A stretch of 36,882 bases of DNA from Bacillota bacterium (GTDB lineage: Bacteria; Bacillota; Desulfotomaculia; Desulfotomaculales; Desulfallaceae), in contig JAKSCU010000109.1 of assembly GCA_022360435.1 (NCBI GenBank), positions 1 to 36,882 on the forward strand, in the 5' to 3' direction. Below are positions 14,468 through 22,551 of the stretch, in pieces (position 1 is the first letter of the stretch; each line of letters opens with the position of its first letter). The notes below the pieces were generated by a model. It did not search any database. It was not told the origin of the DNA and saw only the letters and a list, made by a program, of their open reading frames with translations. A program made the position numbers and the translations under genes.

Positions 14468-15940
14468 ATGCCAAAAGAACGGGCCGACTTTATTGACGAA
14501 AAACAAATTGAAGCCTGGCTGGAAAAAGCCCGCCGGGCCGGCCGCGAGGAAGCCCGACAAATCATAGAAAAGGCGCGCCAGGCCAAGGGCCTGTCACCTT
14601 ACGAGTGCGCCGTGCTGCTGCACTTGGAGGACGGGGAACTGCTGGAAGAGATGTACCGGGAAGCCAAAAAGAGCAAGGAAAACATCTACGGGCGGCGGCT
14701 GGTGCTTTTCGCCCCGCTGTACGTCAGCAACTACTGCGTGAACAACTGTGTTTACTGCGGCTACCGGCGCGCCAACGACACCATGCCTCGCCGCCGCCTG
14801 GACATGGAGGAACTGCGGGCCGAGGTAAAAATTCTGGAATCCCTGGGGCACAAGCGCCTGGCCCTGGAAGCCGGCGAAGACCCGGTAGAGTGTCCCATCG
14901 ATTACATCCTGGCAGCCATACGCGCCATTTATGAAGTAAAGGAAGCCAACGGCAGCATCAGGCGCATCAACGTCAATATCGCCGCCACCACGGTGGAAAA
15001 TTACCGCCTGCTTAAAGAAGCCGGCATCGGCACCTATATCCTGTTCCAGGAAACCTACCACCGGGCAACCTACGCCGCCATGCACCCGTCGGGACCCAAA
15101 CGGGACTACGATTACCACACCACCGCCTTGGACCGGGCCATGCTGGGCGGTATCGACGACGTGGGCGCCGGAGTGCTTTTCGGCCTTTACAACTACAAGT
15201 TTGAGGTGCTGGCCCTGCTGCAACACGCCCTGCACCTGGAGAAAAGGTTCGGCGTGGGGCCCCACACCATTTCGGTACCCCGGCTCCGGCCAGCCCGGGG
15301 CGTCAATTACGACAACTTCCCCCACCTGGTTGACGACGCCGCGTTCAAGAAAATCATCGCCGTGCTGCGCCTGGCCGTGCCTTACACCGGAATTATCCTG
15401 TCCACCCGGGAGCGGGCCGAGCTTAGGGACGAACTGATTTCGGTAGGGGTGTCACAAATCAGCGCCGGTTCCTGCACCGGCGTGGGCGGCTACCAGTTGG
15501 AACATGATAAGCCTCAAAGTAGTTTACAATATTCTTCTAATTGCAAGGGTGGTTGTTCCCATTATGAACAGGACCCCACTAACGCCGGTGACACCATGCA
15601 GTTCCAGGTGGAGGACCACCGCAGCCCCGACGAGGTGCTGCGCAGCGTCTGCCAAGCCGGCTACATTCCCAGTTTCTGCACGGCCTGCTACCGCAGCGGG
15701 CGCACCGGCGACCGGTTCATGGCCCTGGCCAAAAGCGGCCAAATCCAAAACGTCTGCCAGCCCAACGCCATCCTGACATTCAAGGAGTTTCTGGAGGATT
15801 ACGCCTCCCCCGCCACCAGGGAAGCCGGCGCGAAGGTCATAGCGGATCACCTGCGGGAAATCACCAACCCCAAGGTACGCCACCTGACCCAAGAACGGCT
15901 GAAGCTGATCGAACAAGGCCAAAGGGACTTTTATTTTTAA
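14468..15940 (+). CDS. hydG: [FeFe]-hydrogenase maturation radical SAM enzyme HydG
   Basis: A 490-residue tyrosine-cleaving radical SAM enzyme that makes CO and CN ligands. The N-terminal SAM cluster motif is NYCVNNCVYCGYR (about residues 90-102). The C-terminal dangler-iron cluster motif CX2CX22C is present (FCTACYRSG...QNVCQPN). The start at 14468 follows TGGGAGG. Oddity: between GGY (residue 342) and QFQVEDHRSPDEV (from 378) there is an extra segment of about 25-30 residues containing NCKGGCSHYEQD (Cys359, Cys363, His365). Its codons (15504-15575) are AT-rich inside a GC-rich gene. Most HydG proteins are about 20 residues shorter. It is the last gene of the operon. Confidence 0.95.
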   Translation: MPKERADFIDEKQIEAWLEKARRAGREEARQIIEKARQAKGLSPYECAVLLHLEDGELLEEMYREAKKSKENIYGRRLVLFAPLYVSNYCVNNCVYCGYRRANDTMPRRRLDMEELRAEVKILESLGHKRLALEAGEDPVECPIDYILAAIRAIYEVKEANGSIRRINVNIAATTVENYRLLKEAGIGTYILFQETYHRATYAAMHPSGPKRDYDYHTTALDRAMLGGIDDVGAGVLFGLYNYKFEVLALLQHALHLEKRFGVGPHTISVPRLRPARGVNYDNFPHLVDDAAFKKIIAVLRLAVPYTGIILSTRERAELRDELISVGVSQISAGSCTGVGGYQLEHDKPQSSLQYSSNCKGGCSHYEQDPTNAGDTMQFQVEDHRSPDEVLRSVCQAGYIPSFCTACYRSGRTGDRFMALAKSGQIQNVCQPNAILTFKEFLEDYASPATREAGAKVIADHLREITNPKVRHLTQERLKLIEQGQRDFYF

Positions 15941-16261
15941 AAGGGCAGACACTTAACATCATTTACAAATAAGCAGTTTAAAAAACAAGGTGCGGCCCGG
16001 CCACTTTTATATCAACTATAAAACTAATTGGAAAAGCAGGATTTAACGGGTGGGTCATTTAAATACACACGCCAAGGGAAAAAGAAACTATTTTCATTCA
16101 AATGGCCAAATCTCGGCACAGGGTGGCACATCTTTATCACGAGGTTGATACAAGGAAATTTACCAAATTTCTAAAAATATCCTTGATGATTTTAGGTTAT
16201 TTATCGGAGCGGTAATAAAGAAGTTTTTATAAGTATAGTAAGCAAATAGGGGTGGTATTAT
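15941..16261. other. Intergenic region after hydG
   Basis: About 320 bases with no supported gene. A short GC-rich inverted repeat followed by TTTTAT at about 15991-16012 may be a weak terminator for the hyd operon. The rest is AT-rich and probably holds the promoter of the DUF3786 gene; no clear structured RNA was recognised. Confidence 0.4.
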
Positions 16262-16945
16262 ATGTCATATTTTCCGTACATGACCGGGTCCGCCGACCCG
16301 GGGAATTATGAACTGGCCTTTGCCGTAGCCAGAAAAAAACTTGCCGGGCGCTTGCCCGCCGACATTGCCTCTGCGGCGGAGGTGTTTTTTGACCGCCAAA
16401 ACAGTGTGTTCATAGTGCCAAGCTTCGGTACGGAACTAATTGTCACCTACCCTGACGGCAATGTTTGTTTCCGTGCCGACGGCACTCCCCCCCTGGTCGG
16501 GTGGAGATTGATAACAATTAATTATCTGGCCCGGGCCAGCGGTAATTCACTACAGGAACACCCGATTAGTTACCGGGACTTGGAAGACGGCAACCTTTTT
16601 TACCCGGCCTTTTACCGGGAAGCAATACAAAAATTAATACAATGGCTGCCTGGTAAATCTTTGGATACGGTAAAAAAAGTAGTCTTGGATCTGGGGGCTA
16701 AAAACCGAGAAGGTGCGGACCTGGCTTTTGTTTTTGCCGCCTTTCCCCGTTTTCCGATAACCCTTAAAATTTGGCTGCCGGATGATGAGCTTCCTGCCTC
16801 GGCCAACATTACTTTTGACTCCAGCGCCAACCATTACCTTCATACCGAAGACATAGCCGTGCTAGGGTGGTATCTAACATCATTTATCATCAAGCATCAT
16901 GAACTGCTTGTCAGCGGCAACACCGCCCCCGAAATACTGCCCTGA
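16262..16945 (+). CDS. DUF3786 domain protein
   Basis: A 227-residue soluble protein of the DUF3786 family, found mostly in anaerobes. Family features are NYELAFAVARKKLAGR near the N-terminus, a central LITINYLARASG segment, and the C-terminal block FPRFPITLKIWLPDDELPASANITFD, followed by SSANHYLHTEDIAVLG. No catalytic motif or transmembrane segment is seen. A GGGGTGG site stands before the ATG. It is a single gene downstream of the hyd operon, separated by 320 bases, so a shared role cannot be claimed. Function unknown. Confidence 0.75.
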   Translation: MSYFPYMTGSADPGNYELAFAVARKKLAGRLPADIASAAEVFFDRQNSVFIVPSFGTELIVTYPDGNVCFRADGTPPLVGWRLITINYLARASGNSLQEHPISYRDLEDGNLFYPAFYREAIQKLIQWLPGKSLDTVKKVVLDLGAKNREGADLAFVFAAFPRFPITLKIWLPDDELPASANITFDSSANHYLHTEDIAVLGWYLTSFIIKHHELLVSGNTAPEILP

Positions 16946-17171
16946 CTGCTCATTTTGTGCCCAGTCCGCCCATCACAATACAGGTGTTTTTTTAGCCGCT
17001 GCTGGGCAAGATTTGGGGCAAACAGTCTTATGATAAGGCGATTAATTGACTACCGGCAGCGAATCATTGCTGCATGAACTTGGAAATGCTGCGGACCCGG
17101 GCCTGTTCACTTAAAAAGCGAGTCCCCGAGAGTTTTAAAAACTTAACCTATTGGAAATTAGCACCAATAAG
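16946..17171. other. Intergenic region after the DUF3786 gene
   Basis: No gene is seen. An inverted repeat TATTGG/CCAATA (about 17149-17170) precedes the terminator at 17172-17212. Confidence 0.4.
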
Positions 17172-17212
17172 GCTCAAAAAACAGGTTACGCCTGACATTT
17201 GAGTTTTTTTTT
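17172..17212 (+). terminator. Intrinsic terminator
   Basis: CTCAAA (17173-17178) pairs with TTTGAG (17198-17203), with an inner CAGG/CCTG stem and a TTACG loop, followed by nine or ten T. It ends transcription before the ECF sigma gene at 17368. Confidence 0.8.
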
Positions 17213-17276
17213 GCGCAAAATTAGTCCTAGAAAAAACCATCTATATGGGAACCTAGCGGTGCTATTATGCCTCTTA

Positions 17277-17282
17277 TATAAT
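17277..17282 (+). promoter_or_regulatory. Possible promoter of the ECF sigma/anti-sigma operon
   Basis: TATAAT (17277-17282) is a good -10 box, but there is no matching TTGACA at 17 bases. GGAACC at 17248-17253 resembles an ECF -35 element, which would fit autoregulation by the sigma factor encoded downstream. Either reading is possible. Confidence 0.35.
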
Positions 17283-17304
17283 AGAGATGCATCTTATAAC
17301 CTTT

Positions 17305-17389
17305 TTAAGAAAGGAGGCTCACATTTGGAAGAAACACAGTTCATCCTTAAGAAAGGAGGCTCCACATTTGGAAGAAACACAGTTTATCC
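17305..17389 (+). repeat. Tandem duplication of a translation start region
   Basis: Two adjacent copies, 17305-17346 (42 bp) and 17347-17389 (43 bp), each hold AAGAAAGGAGGCTC, a TTG start and the codons for EETQF. The second has one extra C and one C-to-T change. The start codons (17325 and 17368) are therefore 43 bases apart and in different frames. Confidence 0.92.
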
Positions 17390-17414
17390 AATGTTTCCAG
17401 CAGGGAAATCTTAA
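17325..17414 (+). CDS. Short overlapping upstream frame made by the duplication
   Basis: From TTG 17325, behind a full AAAGGAGG site, a 29-residue frame (beginning MEETQFILKKGGSTFG) runs to a stop at 17414. It covers the ribosome site and start of the sigma gene in another frame. The product resembles no known protein. If translated it would compete with initiation at 17368, so it may act as a regulatory upstream frame and not encode a functional peptide. Confidence 0.35.
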   Translation: MEETQFILKKGGSTFGRNTVYPMFPAGKS

Positions 17415-17955
17415 AATATCAGAACAATTATTCGCTGCATTGTATGATAAATATGCTTTAAAAGCTGTGCGCACAGCTTACCTGATCACGGGCAATCGTC
17501 AGTTGGCGGAGGATATCTTACAAGAAACATTCCTTCAATGTTACACCCAACTACACACCTTAAAAGAACCGGATAAATTTCAATCATGGTTCTATAAAAT
17601 ACTTGTAAGGCTCTGCTGGCATTTTAATTCCAGAGAGAAGAAAAAATTTAAATCCGAGCCGTTTGATGAAAACCTTGGTAGACAAGCGAACGGCTCTGCA
17701 AATGTGGAGGAGCGGCTCGAAACTTCAGAAGAATACGTAAAACTGAACCAAACGATTCAACAACTTAGCCATCCCCTGCGGGAAGCGATTATCCTTTATT
17801 ATTTCAACGATTTAAGTGTAAAAGAGATCGCAGAGATATTGGGGTGCTTTGAAAATACAGTTAAGACAAGGTTGTATAAAGCAAGAAAAAAGTTGAAGAT
17901 AGAAATAGAAAAATTTTATGGCAGTCAAGAGAAAGGGGTTGAAGTCTATGGATGA
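17368..17955 (+). CDS. ECF-type RNA polymerase sigma factor
   Basis: A 195-residue group 4 sigma factor. Region 2 lies at about residues 20-95 (LFAALYDKYALKAVRTAYLIT in pieces, LAEDILQETFLQCY, FQSWFYKILVRLCWHF). Region 4 lies at about 130-180 (IQQLSHPLREAIILYYFNDLSVKEIAEILGC, NTVKTRLYKARKKLK). TTG 17368 is chosen because the conserved sequence EETQFIQCFQQGN starts there behind AAAGGAGG. A frame from 17287 would include the duplicated region. It overlaps the following membrane protein gene by 8 bp, the usual sigma/anti-sigma arrangement. The pair is AT-rich and Bacillus/Clostridium-like in codon use, unlike the hyd genes, suggesting a different origin. Confidence 0.88.
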   Translation: MEETQFIQCFQQGNLKISEQLFAALYDKYALKAVRTAYLITGNRQLAEDILQETFLQCYTQLHTLKEPDKFQSWFYKILVRLCWHFNSREKKKFKSEPFDENLGRQANGSANVEERLETSEEYVKLNQTIQQLSHPLREAIILYYFNDLSVKEIAEILGCFENTVKTRLYKARKKLKIEIEKFYGSQEKGVEVYG

Positions 17956-18832
17956 ATCAACTGCCTTTGAAAAAATGATAAAAGCTTCTCTACGGGAAAA
18001 AGCAAGGCATGTACAATTATCCGAAGGCATAAAAAACCATATTATGAACAATATTCCCCAGGAAGGGCAGAAAAACATTAACCGGGAACATAATAACAAT
18101 TATGGCAAGGAGATGAATATATTGAAAAGATTAAGATATTCTTTAGGATATAAGAAGATGACTGCAGCAGTATTGGGATTAACGCTGTTGTTTACAGTGG
18201 CTGCGTCTGAACAGGCAAGAGTATGGGCCATGGATAGTATTGAAAAAGCATGGATTGTCATAAAAGGAGAAAATGGACAGTACTCCTTAACACAGGTGCC
18301 GGAAAATGAGGCGCCAGGCTACGATAAGAATGTAAAAAGCGTCTTTTCGATAGGAGCAAAGTCCGTAACAGAAGATTCATTATCACTGGAATTTGAAGAA
18401 AAATTAGGGATTGCAATACCCAATAAACTACCAGGTGGATGGATATTAGATGGTACACAATTAACCCAAGCCGATGGAGTGAACGATATAGAAAAGCTAT
18501 TGGGGGCAAATTATAAAAAAGATAATCACAGAATTTTTGTCAGTATGACCAGCGATGAATGGTGGAAAAACACACACTTCCAGTTTACCGAAGAAAATAA
18601 AGTAAAGGATGTAAAAATAGGTAATAACCAAGGGGCTTGGTATAAATTAGGAAGCCCCCGGTATGGCATCATAGATAATTCCAATACCAAAGACCCCATC
18701 GGAATTAGTATTGTTCAAGGACTTTGCTGGAAAGATGAAGGCGTATATTACTTTATTTATGAACACTATGATGAGCAAAGTGTAGGCAGCTTTACAATTG
18801 AACAAGCGGTTAAAATGGCCGAATCAATGTAA
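17948..18832 (+). CDS. Membrane anti-sigma factor (DUF4367-like C-terminus)
   Basis: A 294-residue protein. The N-terminal 65 residues are cytoplasmic and helical. One transmembrane segment follows at about residues 68-85 (MTAAVLGLTLLFTVAASEQA), then a large extracytoplasmic domain (about 90-294) of the DUF4367-like type seen in Bacillus-group anti-sigma proteins (VTEDSLSLEFEEKLGIAIP, GGWILDG, SIVQGLCWKDEGVYYFIYEH). ATG 17948 overlaps the end of the sigma gene by 8 bases, giving translational coupling. It most likely holds the sigma factor at the membrane and senses an envelope signal. No zinc-finger anti-sigma motif is present. The role is inferred from gene pairing and topology. Confidence 0.75.
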   Translation: MDESTAFEKMIKASLREKARHVQLSEGIKNHIMNNIPQEGQKNINREHNNNYGKEMNILKRLRYSLGYKKMTAAVLGLTLLFTVAASEQARVWAMDSIEKAWIVIKGENGQYSLTQVPENEAPGYDKNVKSVFSIGAKSVTEDSLSLEFEEKLGIAIPNKLPGGWILDGTQLTQADGVNDIEKLLGANYKKDNHRIFVSMTSDEWWKNTHFQFTEENKVKDVKIGNNQGAWYKLGSPRYGIIDNSNTKDPIGISIVQGLCWKDEGVYYFIYEHYDEQSVGSFTIEQAVKMAESM

Positions 18833-18837
18833 TAAAA

Positions 18838-18878
18838 AAGCGCGCTTTCATTCGGTTCCATCTGCGCGCGGCTTCTTG
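18838..18878 (+). terminator. Possible terminator of the sigma/anti-sigma operon
   Basis: GCGCGC (about 18841-18846) pairs with GCGCGC (about 18864-18870) around an 18-base loop, followed by a weak T-rich CTTCTTG. Placed just after the anti-sigma stop. Confidence 0.5.
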
Positions 18879-18889
18879 ATACTAAATCC

Positions 18890-18940
18890 TTAATTTCGAC
18901 CATAAATATGGCCGAGTATGCTTTCCTAAAGTAAAATAAA
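18890..18940 (+). repeat. Dispersed AT-rich repeat, fullest copy
   Basis: The left part (CGACCATAAATATGGCCGA) matches 11-36 at about 22 of 26 positions. The right part (GTATGCTTTCCTAAAG and TAAAATAAA) matches 9961-9984 with two differences. This copy joins both halves. Confidence 0.6.
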
Positions 18941-18974
18941 AATCCCGGCCCCTTATCTTAGGGCGCCGGGATTT
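18931..18974 (-). terminator. Terminator of glnA
   Basis: AAATCCCGGC (18940-18949) and GCCGGGATTT (18965-18974) form a 10-bp stem. On the minus strand it is followed by a T-rich run, 24 bases past the glnA stop. Confidence 0.88.
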
Positions 18975-18997
18975 GTCATCTCGCTCTATTGATAATT

Positions 18998-20320
18998 TTA
19001 AAACATATTCAAGTACTGGTCCACTTCCCACTGGTGTACCTTGGTACGGTAGTCGTCCCATTCCTTCATCTTGGCTTGCGCCAGTTTTTCATGGATATGT
19101 TCACCCAGGGTAGCTTTTATCACTTCGTCTTTGGCCAGTTCTTCGTAAGCTTCCTGCAGACTGGCGGGCAATGAATCAATGCCCAGCTCACCAAGTTCGG
19201 ACGGGGTCATTTGGTAAATATTTCTGTCGCAGGCCGGCGGCGGATCGATTTTGTTCACGATTCCGTCCAGACCGGCGCTAAGGCAGACGGCCAGGGCAAG
19301 ATAAGGGTTGCAGGACGGGTCGGGATTACGCAATTCAACCCGGGTGCTGGAACCACGCTTGGCCGGGATGCGAATTAGCGGGCTGCGATTGCGACCGCTC
19401 CAGGCCATATAAACCGGGGCTTCATAACCGGGCACCAGGCGCTTGTACGAATTAACGATGGGGTTGGTTATGGCGGTAAAGGCACGGGCATGCTTCAACA
19501 GGCCGCCGATATAGTAATATGCTTCCATACTAAGCTGCATGTCGCCTTTGGGGTCAAAGAAAGCGTTTTTGTCGCCCGTAAACAGTGACTGGTTGGTATG
19601 CATGCCGCTGCCGTTGATGCCGAAAATAGGTTTGGGCATAAAGGTGGCATGCAGGCCGTGTCGCTGGGCTATGGTCCTGACCACAAATTTAAAGGTCATG
19701 ATTTTGTCGGCGGTGTCCAAGGCATCGGAATATTTAAAGTCAATCTCATGCTGGCCCGGGGCCACTTCATGGTGGGACGCTTCAATTTCAAAGCCCATCT
19801 GCTCCAGGGTCAACACAATCTCCCGGCGGGCCTGCTCGCCGAAGTCCACCGGCGAAAGGTCGAAATATCCGGCACTGTCGTGGGTCTGTAGGGTGGGAAC
19901 GCCGTTTTCATCCAGTTTGAACAGGAAAAATTCAAGCTCCGGACCTACCTGCATGCTGTAACCCATCTCCGCCGCCTTGGCCAGCGACCGCCTCAGGGTC
20001 TGTCTGGGGCAGCCGGAGAAAGGGGTACCGTCGGGATTGTAAATGTCGCACATCAGCCTGGCCACGCCGCCTTCCCGGGGACGCCACGGGAATACGACAA
20101 AAGTGTTGGGATCCGGGCGCAAATACATGTCGGACTCCTCAATCCTGGTTAACCCGTAAATAGAAGAACCGTCAAACATTAATTCCCCATCCAAGGCCTT
20201 TTCCAGCTGTTCAATGGTAATAGCGACATTCTTCATTACCCCTAGAATGTCGGTAAATTGCAGCCGGATAAATTTGACCCCCTTTTCTCTGGCCTCTGCG
20301 ATAACGCTCCTCTTGTCCAC
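18998..20320 (-). CDS. glnA: Glutamine synthetase type I
   Basis: A 440-residue GlnA of the short (GSI-alpha) type, which joins ammonia and glutamate using ATP. Landmarks are the beta-grasp N-terminus with [29 protein letters not shown], the glutamate/metal region [10 protein letters not shown] and DGSSI. The ATP-binding signature is [17 protein letters not shown] (Asn where His is common), and [22 protein letters not shown] is also present. The adenylylation-loop form of proteobacterial GSI-beta is not seen. The start is GTG 20320 behind GAGAGGTGAT. It has its own promoter (20547-20575) and a leader with paired hexaloop hairpins and a terminator (20427-20523), so expression is probably controlled by ANTAR-type antitermination. 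glnK and amtB lie upstream on the same strand. Confidence 0.96.
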   Translation of the reverse strand: MDKRSVIAEAREKGVKFIRLQFTDILGVMKNVAITIEQLEKALDGELMFDGSSIYGLTRIEESDMYLRPDPNTFVVFPWRPREGGVARLMCDIYNPDGTPFSGCPRQTLRRSLAKAAEMGYSMQVGPELEFFLFKLDENGVPTLQTHDSAGYFDLSPVDFGEQARREIVLTLEQMGFEIEASHHEVAPGQHEIDFKYSDALDTADKIMTFKFVVRTIAQRHGLHATFMPKPIFGINGSGMHTNQSLFTGDKNAFFDPKGDMQLSMEAYYYIGGLLKHARAFTAITNPIVNSYKRLVPGYEAPVYMAWSGRNRSPLIRIPAKRGSSTRVELRNPDPSCNPYLALAVCLSAGLDGIVNKIDPPPACDRNIYQMTPSELGELGIDSLPASLQEAYEELAKDEVIKATLGEHIHEKLAQAKMKEWDDYRTKVHQWEVDQYLNMF

Positions 20321-20426
20321 TTAAAATCACCTCTCGTTTAAGTTCATATGCTATTAAAAGCCGGCCCAAGACCCGGATAATCTCCCGGCCTTTCCACCGG
20401 CTCAATTGCCCCGTCCGGTTGGCGGG

Positions 20427-20523
20427 AAAAAACAAAGCCCCCGAAACAAATTGGATAAACCAACCTGTTTCGAGGGCATCTTTGCCTCTGCGCCAGATAA
20501 TCCGATTAATACGCCTTTGTATT
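20427..20523 (-). promoter_or_regulatory. ANTAR-type antitermination leader of glnA
   Basis: Read on the minus strand, the leader has P1 AATAC-AAAGGC-GTATT (20523-20508), then 19 bases, then P2 GAGGC-AAAGAT-GCCCTC (20488-20472, one bulged C). Both hexaloops have A at position 1 and G at position 4, the hallmark of ANTAR-protein binding sites. The 3' arm of P2 (GCCCTC) is also the 5' arm of an intrinsic terminator (20477-20437, GCCCTCGAAACA with TGTTTCGGGGGC, then TTTGTTTTTT). P2 and the terminator therefore exclude each other. Binding of an ANTAR regulator to P1-P2 would let transcription enter glnA. The regulator gene is not in this window. Confidence 0.82.
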
Positions 20524-20546
20524 AGAGTATTTAATTGGATGAATAA

Positions 20547-20575
20547 ATTATAGATCAACCCAAGGCAAAAATCAA
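20547..20575 (-). promoter_or_regulatory. Sigma-A promoter of glnA
   Basis: On the minus strand TTGATT (20575-20570) and a perfect TATAAT (20552-20547) are 17 bases apart. The start would be near 20540, about 17 bases before the P1 hairpin of the leader. It lies downstream of glnK, so glnA can be expressed independently of amtB-glnK. Confidence 0.75.
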
Positions 20576-20639
20576 TACATATTATTAAATTGCACAGGCC
20601 CACAGTCGACATTTGGAGAAAAACCGGCATTTTTACCAG

Positions 20640-20978
20640 TTACAAAGCCGCGTCGCCTTTTTCGCCGGTGCGAATGCGAATGGCGTCCTCAATCTTGGTA
20701 ATAAATATTTTTCCGTCGCCGATTTCACCGGTTCTGGCCGAATTGGCAATTAAACCGATCACATCGTCCACATCCTTGTCGTTAAGAACAATTTCAATTT
20801 TAACCTTTGGCAACAGATTAATGCTGTATTCAGTACCGCGATATACTTCCTTGCGCCCTTTCTGCAAACCGCAGCCCATTACTTGGGATACCGTCATGCC
20901 GTGGATTCCGGACTTGGCCAGGCCCTCTTTAATATCTTCCAATACGCCCGGCCTGACGATGGCTTCTATCTTGACCAT
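20640..20978 (-). CDS. glnK: Nitrogen regulatory PII protein (GlnB/GlnK)
   Basis: A 112-residue PII signal protein. It starts MVKIEAIVRPGVLEDIKEGL in the usual way, has the T-loop (GRKEVYRGTEYSINLLPKVKIE in pieces) with the Tyr of the uridylylation position, the ATP-binding GCGLQKG region and the C-terminal GEIGDGKIFITKIEDAIRIRTGE signature. The trimer senses ATP/ADP and 2-oxoglutarate and, when encoded after amtB, normally blocks the ammonium channel in high nitrogen. The GGAAAGG site suits ATG 20978 and not the ATG at 20987. It follows amtB by 46 bp, so GlnK is the better of the two PII names. Confidence 0.95.
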   Translation of the reverse strand: MVKIEAIVRPGVLEDIKEGLAKSGIHGMTVSQVMGCGLQKGRKEVYRGTEYSINLLPKVKIEIVLNDKDVDDVIGLIANSARTGEIGDGKIFITKIEDAIRIRTGEKGDAAL

Positions 20979-21024
20979 AACCAGCATCCTTTCCTCAAAT
21001 TTTTTTTATTTTATCACCTTTGGT

Positions 21025-22308
21025 TTAAATTGAGTACGCCTTCTCGTTGTGTTCGTTCACATCCAGGCCGATTACCTCGGCTTCGTCTTCAACGCGCAGC
21101 TTGGTGACGGTCCCCACAACTTTAAGAATGACAAATGTTGCCACGGCAGCCATGGCAATGGTGGCAAGCACCCCGACGGCCTGGATCGCCAATTGGGCGC
21201 CGTTGCCATAAAACAAGCCTTTGCTGCCTTCCGCCACCGAGAACAACCCGGTGGCCAGGGCGCCCCATATGCCGCCCACGCCATGGATGCCGAACACGTC
21301 CAGCGAGTCGTCGTAACCCAGCTTAACTTTAAGGGTGCTGACCGCAAAGTAACAAAGCGCGCCGGCTATCAGGCCGATAGCCAGGGAGCCCATGGGAGTC
21401 ACAAAACCGCAAGCCGGAGTGATGGCCACCAGGCCGGCGATGGCGCCGGAAGCCGCGCCCAGCATGGTGGGCTTGCCGTGCCGCAGCCATTCGGCCAGTA
21501 CCCATGATATTACGGCGGCGCCGGTGGCCACCTGGGTGTTCACGAACACGCCGGCCGCCAGCCCGTCGGCGGCCAAGGCGCTGCCGGAGTTGAAGCCGAA
21601 CCAACCGAACCACAGCAGGGACGCGCCTATTACTACGTAAGGAATATTGTGGGGCACCATCCGTTCTGTGCCGTACCCCCTGCGCTTACCCAACACCAGG
21701 GCCGCCACTAAAGCCGACACGCCTGAGGAAATATGCACCACGGTACCGCCGGCGAAGTCCAAGGCGCCCATGTTGCCCAGCCACCCGCCGCCCCACACCC
21801 AGTGGCAAACCGGGTCATAAACCAGTGTGGCCCACAAAACCAGGAACAACAGGTAAGCCGGGAAGCGCATCCGTTCCACCAGCGCGCCGGTAATCAGCGC
21901 CGGGGTCAAGATGGCAAACATCATCTGAAACACCATGAACAACTGGTGCGGTATGGTACCGCTGGGCTCCAGCCCGACGCCGTTTAGGGCGAAGTATTCA
22001 AAGCTGCCGATGATACCGCCGGTGGAAGAACCAAAGGAAAGGCTGTAGCCGTAAACCACCCACTGGATAGTTATTACGCCCAGGCAGATAAAGGACATCA
22101 TCATGGTGTTCAACACATTTTTCTGGCGCACCATGCCGCCGTAAAACAGGGCCAATCCCGGCACCATTAAAAACACCAGCGCCGTGGCGACAATAATCCA
22201 CGCGGTATCACCCGTGTCAATGCCTTCTTCCGCCGCAAACGCCAATACAGGAAAAATAAACAGCATTATTAGTGCGAGTAGGGTTATTGCACCAATCTTT
22301 TTTCTCAT
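21025..22308 (-). CDS. amtB: Ammonium transporter Amt
   Basis: A 427-residue Amt/MEP/Rh channel with a cleavable signal peptide (about residues 1-26, LLALIMLFIFPVLAFAAEE) and eleven hydrophobic segments. The two pore histidines are in FAGGTVVHISSGVSALVAAL and DVFGIHGVGGIWGALATGLF. Other Amt blocks are FYGGMVRQKNVLNTMMM and WFGWFGFNSGS. It conducts ammonium into the cell and is coupled to GlnK, encoded 46 bp downstream. The frame is open further upstream, but GGGAGGTATAT precedes ATG 22308 and the signal peptide begins there. It has its own promoter at 22625-22654 and a 310-base leader with two terminators and hexaloop hairpins. Confidence 0.96.
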   Translation of the reverse strand: MRKKIGAITLLALIMLFIFPVLAFAAEEGIDTGDTAWIIVATALVFLMVPGLALFYGGMVRQKNVLNTMMMSFICLGVITIQWVVYGYSLSFGSSTGGIIGSFEYFALNGVGLEPSGTIPHQLFMVFQMMFAILTPALITGALVERMRFPAYLLFLVLWATLVYDPVCHWVWGGGWLGNMGALDFAGGTVVHISSGVSALVAALVLGKRRGYGTERMVPHNIPYVVIGASLLWFGWFGFNSGSALAADGLAAGVFVNTQVATGAAVISWVLAEWLRHGKPTMLGAASGAIAGLVAITPACGFVTPMGSLAIGLIAGALCYFAVSTLKVKLGYDDSLDVFGIHGVGGIWGALATGLFSVAEGSKGLFYGNGAQLAIQAVGVLATIAMAAVATFVILKVVGTVTKLRVEDEAEVIGLDVNEHNEKAYSI

Positions 22309-22422
22309 TCGGATATACCTCCCAAACAATTGAAAGTAGTTCTCAAACAGCATAAAACCACGCCCCGGCCTACCGGTGTGCAACCTGAAAAACTATCTCC
22401 GCAACTTTACAACCACCCCCTT

Positions 22423-22479
22423 AAAAACAAAAAGGCGCCTTTGTCAGGGCGTCAATGCCTCGACCAAGCGCCTTCGCTT
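22423..22479 (-). promoter_or_regulatory. Second attenuator module in the amtB leader
   Basis: On the minus strand, hairpin AAGC-GAAGGC-GCTT (22479-22466; it can also close as a tetraloop) is followed by GTC-G-AGGC-ATTGAC-GCC-C-T-GAC (22464-22443). The loop ATTGAC has A1 and G4. A terminator formed by AAGGCGC (22474-22468) and GCGCCTT (22438-22432), followed by TTTTGTTTTT, competes with the first hairpin. The first loop has G at position 1, so this module fits the ANTAR pattern less well than the one upstream; the terminator itself is strong. Confidence 0.6.
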
Positions 22480-22490
22480 TACATATTAAA

Positions 22491-22551
22491 AGGGGCCTCC
22501 GGAAAAAATGTTTCCGGATAGGCCCCTATGCCTGCTGCCCAACGTTGGACA
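22491..22551 (-). promoter_or_regulatory. ANTAR-type antitermination module in the amtB leader
   Basis: On the minus strand, P1 is TGTCC-AACGTT-GGGCA (22551-22536) and, two bases later, P2 is AGGC-ATAGGG-GCCT (22533-22520). Both hexaloops have A1 and G4. P2 overlaps the 5' arm of a long terminator (22527-22491: AGGGGCCT with AGGCCCCT and CCGGAAA with TTTCCGG, then TTTTAAT), so the two structures exclude each other, as expected for ANTAR control. Confidence 0.78.
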
